A stretch of DNA of 18,916 nt from JBEKHT01 sp050012135 (GTDB lineage Bacteria > Chloroflexota > Anaerolineae > Anaerolineales > RBG-16-64-43): contig JBEKHT010000045.1 of assembly GCA_050012135.1 (NCBI GenBank), positions 1 to 18,916 on the forward strand, given 5' to 3'. Numbering within the stretch: the stretch's first letter is position 1; each line of letters begins with the position of its first letter. A program made the translations under genes and the position numbers. Positions 14,952 to 18,916 of this stretch are shown here, in pieces. The notes under the pieces were generated by a model. That model saw only the letters and a program-made list of their open reading frames with translations. It was not told the DNA's origin and made no database searches.

Positions 14952-16382
14952 ATGACCTTCGCAGAAGCGATTCAACGAGAGCTGCTCTCCGGCGGCGGGC
15001 TGCCTCCAGGCGCGAGGGTCGTCGTGGGAGTTTCCGGCGGACCCGATAGCCTGGCGCTGCTCTCCGTGCTAAAAGATCTGGGCCACCCGGTCGTGGTGGC
15101 TCATTTCGATCATGCTCTGCGCCCCGAGAGTGAGGCCGAGGCCGAGTTTGTCCGGAGGCTTGCCTGCGAATGGCGGTTGCCCTGCGTCATCGAGAGAGAA
15201 AGCGTTGATGACTGGGCCAAGGAGCATCGTCGATCAATCGAGGAGGCCGGTCGGATTCTTCGTTATCGTTTCCTGTCACGAGTCGCTCTTCAGGCAGAGG
15301 CGCGCTGGATTGCGGTGGGGCACACCGCCGACGATCAGGCCGAAACCGTGCTAATGCACTTCCTGCGGGGAGCAGGCCCAGAGGGCTTGAGAGGGATGCC
15401 GATGGTCCACGACCTGGGGGCGTGGGTTGAAGGTCTGGACCAGGGACGGGTCTTTCTGGTCCGTCCCTTGCTCAAGGTAACGCGGGAGCAAACCGAGGCC
15501 TACTGCCGGGAGAGGGGCCTCGTCGCCCGGCGGGACCCAACCAATCTCGGACTAGCCTATCTGCGGGGGAGGATGCGAGCCGATCTGCTCCCGTTCTTGA
15601 AAAAGTACAACCCGGAGCTGCGCTCGGCTCTCTGCCGCCTGGCCGATGTGATGGCCGGCGAGGTGGAAGTCCTTGAGGGCGCAGTGAATCGGGCTTGGCT
15701 CCAGCTTGGCGTACAGGTGAGCCCGGACCAAGTCCGGGTCCCTCGGCAGCAGTTTCTAGCCCAGCCCAAGGGAATTCGCCGGGGGCTAGTTCGGCGAGCT
15801 TTTCAGCGGCTCCTGCCGGGAACGCGCGATCTCGCCTACCGTCACGTCGAACAAGTTCTCGAGTTCGCTGCGCATCCCCCGCGGACGGGTCGAGCGGGGA
15901 TTTGTCAAGGGCTCACTTTTCATTTGTCGGACGGGGCACTGGTTCTGGGGCGGCAAGCCGCAGGGGCTCGCACCCCCCCTGATTGGGTTGGTGCGGGCGT
16001 TCCTCTCGAAGGCCAGCTCAGGTTAGGGGAGCTGGACTGGGTGATCGACGGCCAGCAGGCCAGTCATTGGGACGTCCAAGAAGTGAAACGCGGTTCGGGC
16101 CGCTGGGAGGCCTGGCTGGACCACGATCGGATCGAGGGGGATCTGAAAGTGCGCGTGCGGGCCAGAGGGGATCGATTTCGCCCGCTCGGCTTGGACCGCG
16201 AGGTTCGTCTCCGCGACTTCTTCTCAGCCCATCATCTGCCTGTTGAGCTGCGCGACCGATGGCCTCTGATTTGTGACCGCTCAGGGATCCTCTGGATCCC
16301 GGGCCTCCAGATCGGTGAGCGCGTCAAGCTCCGGAGCATCAGCAGGCGAGTGCTGCACCTGCAAGTATGGCGGGGCCGATGA
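14952..16382 (+). CDS. tilS: TilS, tRNA(Ile)-lysidine synthetase
   Basis: A 476-residue enzyme that converts C34 of the CAU-anticodon tRNA-Ile to lysidine, so that it reads AUA. The PP-loop ATPase motif is VGVSGGPDSLALL with S28-G-G-P-D-S33. HFDHALRPES, RILRYRFL, GHTADDQAETVLMHFLRGAG and RPLLKVTREQTEAYC are typical of the catalytic domain. The middle (TilS substrate-binding) region spans about 230-330. The C-terminal TilS_C domain is present (RARGDRFRPLGLDREVRLRDFF.. WIPGLQIGERVKL). The frame is open upstream to 14895, but ATG 14952 gives the family N-terminus and has a -10 box just ahead. The stop overlaps the start of the transporter gene, implying coupling. hpt and ftsH, frequent tilS neighbours, are absent here. 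Confidence 0.96.
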   Translation: MTFAEAIQRELLSGGGLPPGARVVVGVSGGPDSLALLSVLKDLGHPVVVAHFDHALRPESEAEAEFVRRLACEWRLPCVIERESVDDWAKEHRRSIEEAGRILRYRFLSRVALQAEARWIAVGHTADDQAETVLMHFLRGAGPEGLRGMPMVHDLGAWVEGLDQGRVFLVRPLLKVTREQTEAYCRERGLVARRDPTNLGLAYLRGRMRADLLPFLKKYNPELRSALCRLADVMAGEVEVLEGAVNRAWLQLGVQVSPDQVRVPRQQFLAQPKGIRRGLVRRAFQRLLPGTRDLAYRHVEQVLEFAAHPPRTGRAGICQGLTFHLSDGALVLGRQAAGARTPPDWVGAGVPLEGQLRLGELDWVIDGQQASHWDVQEVKRGSGRWEAWLDHDRIEGDLKVRVRARGDRFRPLGLDREVRLRDFFSAHHLPVELRDRWPLICDRSGILWIPGLQIGERVKLRSISRRVLHLQVWRGR

Positions 16383-17353
16383 GATCCGGCCGGATTTCCG
16401 TGAGGGCACAATCCCAGGGCGTTGCGATCGCGCTGGTGGGCACGTTCTGCTGGTCTACGACCTCCATTATCATGCGCACGCTTCTCTCCAATGCGGCGAT
16501 TGCCCCGTTGACGCTTGCCGTCTGGCGTGATGTCGTTGTGGCGCTTGCACTGTGCGCGGTCTTAAGTCTGGCGGGGCCCGGAGTGTTGCGAATCCGCATG
16601 GCCGATGTGCCTTTCCTACTTCTTCATGGGGGCGTCGCCCTGGCGGCGATGAATGGGCTGTGGACCTTCTCCGTAGCCATGAATGGTGCCGCTCTCGCGA
16701 CGGTTCTGGTTTACGTTGCCCCCGCCATCAATGTGTTGATCGGGTGGCTCTTCCTGCACGAAGGGATCAGTGGCTGGAAGGTCTGCGCCGTGGCGCTGGG
16801 CATCAGTGGAGTGGCACTGATCGCCACGCTTGGTCGCGGCCCGACGGCGGGCCTGGGCGGAAAGGGCATCCTGGTCGGAGTGGGGACAGGTGCGGCCTTC
16901 GCCCTCTTTGGGCTGACCGGGAAGATCGCCGCCAAGAGGTTTGCCAATACCTGGACGGCAACCTTCTACGGGTTTGTCTTCGCCGCAGCGGCTCTCTTCC
17001 TCGTGCAGGGGCTGACGCACTCGCCCGGGTATCCGCTCAGGCCGCGCGAGCTGGCGGGCCTTGTGCTCCTGGCCCTGCCGACCTTGCTCGGCTACGGGCT
17101 CTTTTCGGCCTCTCTACGGTACCTTTCCCCGACCGTCGCGAGCTTGGTGGCTTCCCTCGAACCGGCCCTCACCGCTGCCATGGCGGTCATGCTCCTGGGA
17201 GAACGAGTGCTGCCGGATCAGTGGATCGGTGGAGGACTTATACTGGGAGGGGTTTTCCTGACTCAAGTGGCCTCCCCCGAACCGGAACGGCCCGCACTCC
17301 CCGAAGCTCCCGAGCCGCTCCTGACCTTCCCCCGAGGGGACCCGCACGTGTGA
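16379..17353 (+). CDS. EamA/DMT-family membrane transporter
   Basis: A 324-residue inner-membrane protein with about ten hydrophobic segments in two EamA repeats. The first repeat begins at GVAIALVGTFCWSTTSII and ends near VLIGWLFLHEGISGWKVCAVALGISGVALI. The second begins at GILVGVGTGAAFALFGLTGKIAAKR and ends with SPTVASLVASLEPALTAAMAVMLLGERVLPDQWIGGGLILGGVFL. Each ends in the typical E-(P/)..GE/HEG..W.G..LI pattern of drug/metabolite exporters and sugar or amino-acid permeases. The substrate is unknown. ATG 16379 overlaps the tilS TGA (ATGA) and has GGCGGGG ahead; ATG 16367, in the same frame, is an alternative four residues longer. A short Pro-rich cytoplasmic tail ends the protein. The DUF47 gene follows after 52 bp. 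Confidence 0.9.
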   Translation: MRSGRISVRAQSQGVAIALVGTFCWSTTSIIMRTLLSNAAIAPLTLAVWRDVVVALALCAVLSLAGPGVLRIRMADVPFLLLHGGVALAAMNGLWTFSVAMNGAALATVLVYVAPAINVLIGWLFLHEGISGWKVCAVALGISGVALIATLGRGPTAGLGGKGILVGVGTGAAFALFGLTGKIAAKRFANTWTATFYGFVFAAAALFLVQGLTHSPGYPLRPRELAGLVLLALPTLLGYGLFSASLRYLSPTVASLVASLEPALTAAMAVMLLGERVLPDQWIGGGLILGGVFLTQVASPEPERPALPEAPEPLLTFPRGDPHV

Positions 17354-17405
17354 GCATTCGGCTGGGGCCCCAGAAGAGGGCCAACCTTTATGGAGGAGGA
17401 ATTTG

Positions 17406-18029
17406 ATGTCCATTCGCTTCTGGAGAAGACGCCGCAGCCGCTTCCTGGACCTGCTGGTCGAGCAGGCGAAGTACGCAGTCGCCGGATCGGAAGCCTTAAT
17501 GGAGTACATGCGCGATCCGAGCGACGAGACGGCCCAGCAGGTGGCGCGGATCGAGACCGCCGCGGATGAAACCCGGCGGATCCTGATCGACGAACTGAAC
17601 CGCACGTTTGTCACTCCTTTCGATCGCGAGGATATCTATGCCCTGTCCTTGACGATCGACGATGTGCTCGACTACGCCAACACGACGGTCGATGAGATGG
17701 TCATCCTGCGGGTGGAGCCAAACTCCTATCTGCAACGGATGGCCAGCCTCCTGGCAGATGCCGCGCGGGAAATCTTCATGGGCGTCACCGAGCTCATTGA
17801 GCATCCGCATGTGGCCTCGGACCATGCCGTGAGGGCGAAGGCGCTCGAGAACCGGATCGAAGGCGTCTACCGGGAAGCCTTGGGAGCCATGTTCAACCAG
17901 CCCGTGGACCTGGATCACGTCGTTGCCATGCTAAAGCTGCGGGAGCTCTACCGCCACCTGTCTAACGCGGCGGATCGAGGCGATCAGGCCGCTAACGTGA
18001 TCAGCGATATCGTCGTCAAGCGAGTTTGA
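17406..18029 (+). CDS. DUF47 / PhoU-like protein (Pit accessory type)
   Basis: A 207-residue, all-helical protein of the DUF47 (PhoU-related, TIGR00153) family. Characteristic parts are FLDLLVEQAKYAVAGSEAL near the start, TFVTPFDREDIYALSLTIDDVLDYANTTVDEM (68-99) and the C-terminal LKLRELYRHLSNAADRGDQAANVISDIVVKRV. Relatives are usually encoded next to a Pit low-affinity phosphate permease and are thought to modulate it; here no pit gene is visible. A strong GGAGGAGGA ribosome site precedes ATG 17406; a TTG just before it is ignored. It is probably co-transcribed with the EamA transporter and closed by the hairpin at 18063-18090. Confidence 0.93.
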   Translation: MSIRFWRRRRSRFLDLLVEQAKYAVAGSEALMEYMRDPSDETAQQVARIETAADETRRILIDELNRTFVTPFDREDIYALSLTIDDVLDYANTTVDEMVILRVEPNSYLQRMASLLADAAREIFMGVTELIEHPHVASDHAVRAKALENRIEGVYREALGAMFNQPVDLDHVVAMLKLRELYRHLSNAADRGDQAANVISDIVVKRV

Positions 18030-18062
18030 GCCGAGGGCGAGCTCTGGGCTCCTGAAAAGCGA

Positions 18063-18090
18063 GAGGAGCAGCCCTGCCCGGCTGCTCCTC
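18063..18090. terminator. Bidirectional hairpin between convergent genes
   Basis: Perfect 11-bp arms GAGGAGCAGCC / GGCTGCTCCTC enclose a 6-base loop, 33 bp after the DUF47 stop and 65 bp beyond the stop of the convergent zinc-ribbon gene. On the plus strand ATCGTATTT follows; on the minus strand TCGCTTTT follows. Both U-tracts are modest. Confidence 0.65.
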
Positions 18091-18155
18091 ATCGTATTTG
18101 TGGCGGCGCCTAAGTGCTCATCACCGGCCTGGCAGATCCCCTCGCCCGGCCGGGG

Positions 18156-18782
18156 TCACTTTCTCCTCGACCTCTTGGCTGACTTGCGCCCTGATACTTT
18201 CTTTGCCGGGACTCTCTTTTTCGCAGCTTTCTTTGCAGCCCTCTTGGCCGGGGCCTTGCGCGCGGCCTTCTTGACTGGCCTCTTGGCGGCCTTTCTCGCC
18301 GGTCTCTTGGTGGAGACGACGGGCGCCGCGGCCGGCGCTTTTGGCTCAGACACCATGGGTGTCATGGCGGGGCCGGGGGGCGGGGGTGGAGTCCAAGGGG
18401 AGGGCGGAGTCATTGGATGGGGCGGGGCCGCTGGAGGTTGAGGCGGAGAGGGCGGCCTTTGACCCTCGGGCCTAACTGGCTGTCCCGGCTCGGGCTTCGG
18501 TCCTCCAACGGGGGGGAAGGGGGGTTTCTCGCTCATGGCAATCCTTTCCTCCTTAGTGGTGGCTACGGGGCGAAGATCCGGCGGAGTGGCCAGGACACCC
18601 GCTGGAACGTGGCGCCGGAGTTGATCGACAGGGATCTTGAGTGCCTTGCGGCAGCGCGGGCAATGTTCGACATGATGCCTGGCGTCCGTCTCATCGGCAG
18701 CTGCGAGGGCAGACGCAACTGCCTCAGAACTCATCTGAAAAGCCCAGCCGCAATACTGGCACCGCCACGAAAACGCTGACAT
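18156..18782 (-). CDS. Zinc-ribbon protein with Pro-rich linker and histone H1-like Lys/Ala tail
   Basis: A 208-residue, three-part protein. Residues 1-60 hold a probable zinc ribbon, C8-x2-C11 and C41-x2-C44, with H36, H37 and H40 beside the second pair. Residues ~84-145 are a proline-rich disordered linker (PPSPPQPPAAPP and similar). Residues ~158-208 are a Lys/Ala/Arg-rich tail with KKAARKAPAKRAAKKAAKK, like histone H1, Hc1 or the HupB tail of mycobacteria, ending in RSRRK. This suggests a nucleic-acid-binding, possibly nucleoid-associated protein; that is inference. ATG 18782 has AGGAGG 5-6 bases ahead; the frame upstream to 18857 has none. An internal ATG at 18536 (residue 83) also has a strong AAGGAGG upstream. 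The gene has its own promoter and ends facing the DUF47 gene. Confidence 0.85.
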   Translation of the reverse strand: MSAFSWRCQYCGWAFQMSSEAVASALAAADETDARHHVEHCPRCRKALKIPVDQLRRHVPAGVLATPPDLRPVATTKEERIAMSEKPPFPPVGGPKPEPGQPVRPEGQRPPSPPQPPAAPPHPMTPPSPWTPPPPPGPAMTPMVSEPKAPAAAPVVSTKRPARKAAKRPVKKAARKAPAKRAAKKAAKKRVPAKKVSGRKSAKRSRRK

Positions 18783-18803
18783 CCCTGCCTCCTGTTCGTC
18801 TTC

Positions 18804-18831
18804 ACTATACTCATTTTTCATGGATTTGCAA
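18804..18831 (-). promoter_or_regulatory. Promoter of the zinc-ribbon/H1-like gene
   Basis: On the minus strand, TTGCAA (18831-18826) and TATAGT (18809-18804) are spaced 16 bp and lie just 21 bases ahead of the ATG at 18782, leaving a short leader with the AGGAGG site. Confidence 0.65.
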
Positions 18832-18916
18832 CAGTCGGGCCGATGGTGCGGCGTCACACTGCTGCCACTTCATCCCTCCCTGCCTCGGCATGTGGACCCT
18901 TGGGTCGCAGGTTCCC

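Noticed and set aside
18161..18310. Repetitive DNA within the 3' part of the zinc-ribbon gene, looking like a tandem repeat
   Set aside because: It is the coding reflection of the Lys/Ala-rich tail; units vary in length and sequence, so it is not a separate repeat element.
18832..18916. GGAGGGATGAAGTGGCAGCAG-like stretch on the minus strand, faintly like an SRP RNA core
   Set aside because: The conserved SRP loop (GGAAG..AGCA within paired arms) is not present. A short plus-strand frame from 18843 is open to the window edge but has no ribosome site, so no gene is called.

Overview
The window is a GC-rich, gene-dense piece of bacterial chromosome. It is mostly housekeeping genes, each with its own good Shine-Dalgarno sequence, and a few unusual small or fused proteins lie between them. 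The taxonomic guess is weak. The ClpP variant (Asn-Cys-Pro-Gly-Gly-Gly motif and Thr-Ala-Ser-Phe-Gly around the catalytic serine), the type IIA topoisomerase A subunit and the four-cysteine acidic protein recall Chloroflexota or neighbouring uncultured Terrabacteria. This rests on memory of motifs, not on a search.

Left part (1-3866, minus strand): one likely transcription unit, starting at a consensus-like promoter. It holds tRNA-Leu(UAG), then tig (trigger factor), clpP (overlapping tig by 4 bp), a HAD-IIA phosphatase and rlmN, which runs off the left edge. tRNA decoding, nascent-chain folding, proteolysis and 23S rRNA/tRNA methylation are thus linked to translation quality control. The tRNA has C instead of the nearly universal U at position 33.

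Centre-left (3994-7717): a GyrA/ParC-type topoisomerase subunit on the plus strand, without a recognisable GyrA box and with Met at the position of E. coli Ser83. It converges on a minus-strand protein that joins a GH25-like TIM barrel to an NTF2/SnoaL-like domain. Divergent from that gene is rel, the bifunctional (p)ppGpp synthetase/hydrolase (7911-10070), followed by moeA (10135-11373).

Centre-right (11525-13501): a monocistronic unit with a clear promoter and terminator encodes an 80-residue protein with four cysteines and a very acidic tail. A minus-strand protein with two S1 domains follows. After a 452-bp divergent gap comes a pterin-4a-carbinolamine dehydratase-like gene with a long, structured leader.

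Right part (13600-18916): a complete tyrosine recombinase, tilS (probably leaderless), an EamA-family transporter overlapping tilS, and a DUF47/PhoU-like protein, all on the plus strand. They converge on a minus-strand protein built from a zinc ribbon, a proline-rich linker and a Lys/Ala-rich histone H1-like tail, with a possible internal translation start. I saw no CRISPR array, insertion sequence, rRNA or prophage. I found no defence system or other multi-gene novel system. The most interesting items are single genes: the zinc-ribbon/H1-like fusion, the four-cysteine acidic protein and the GH25-NTF2 fusion.
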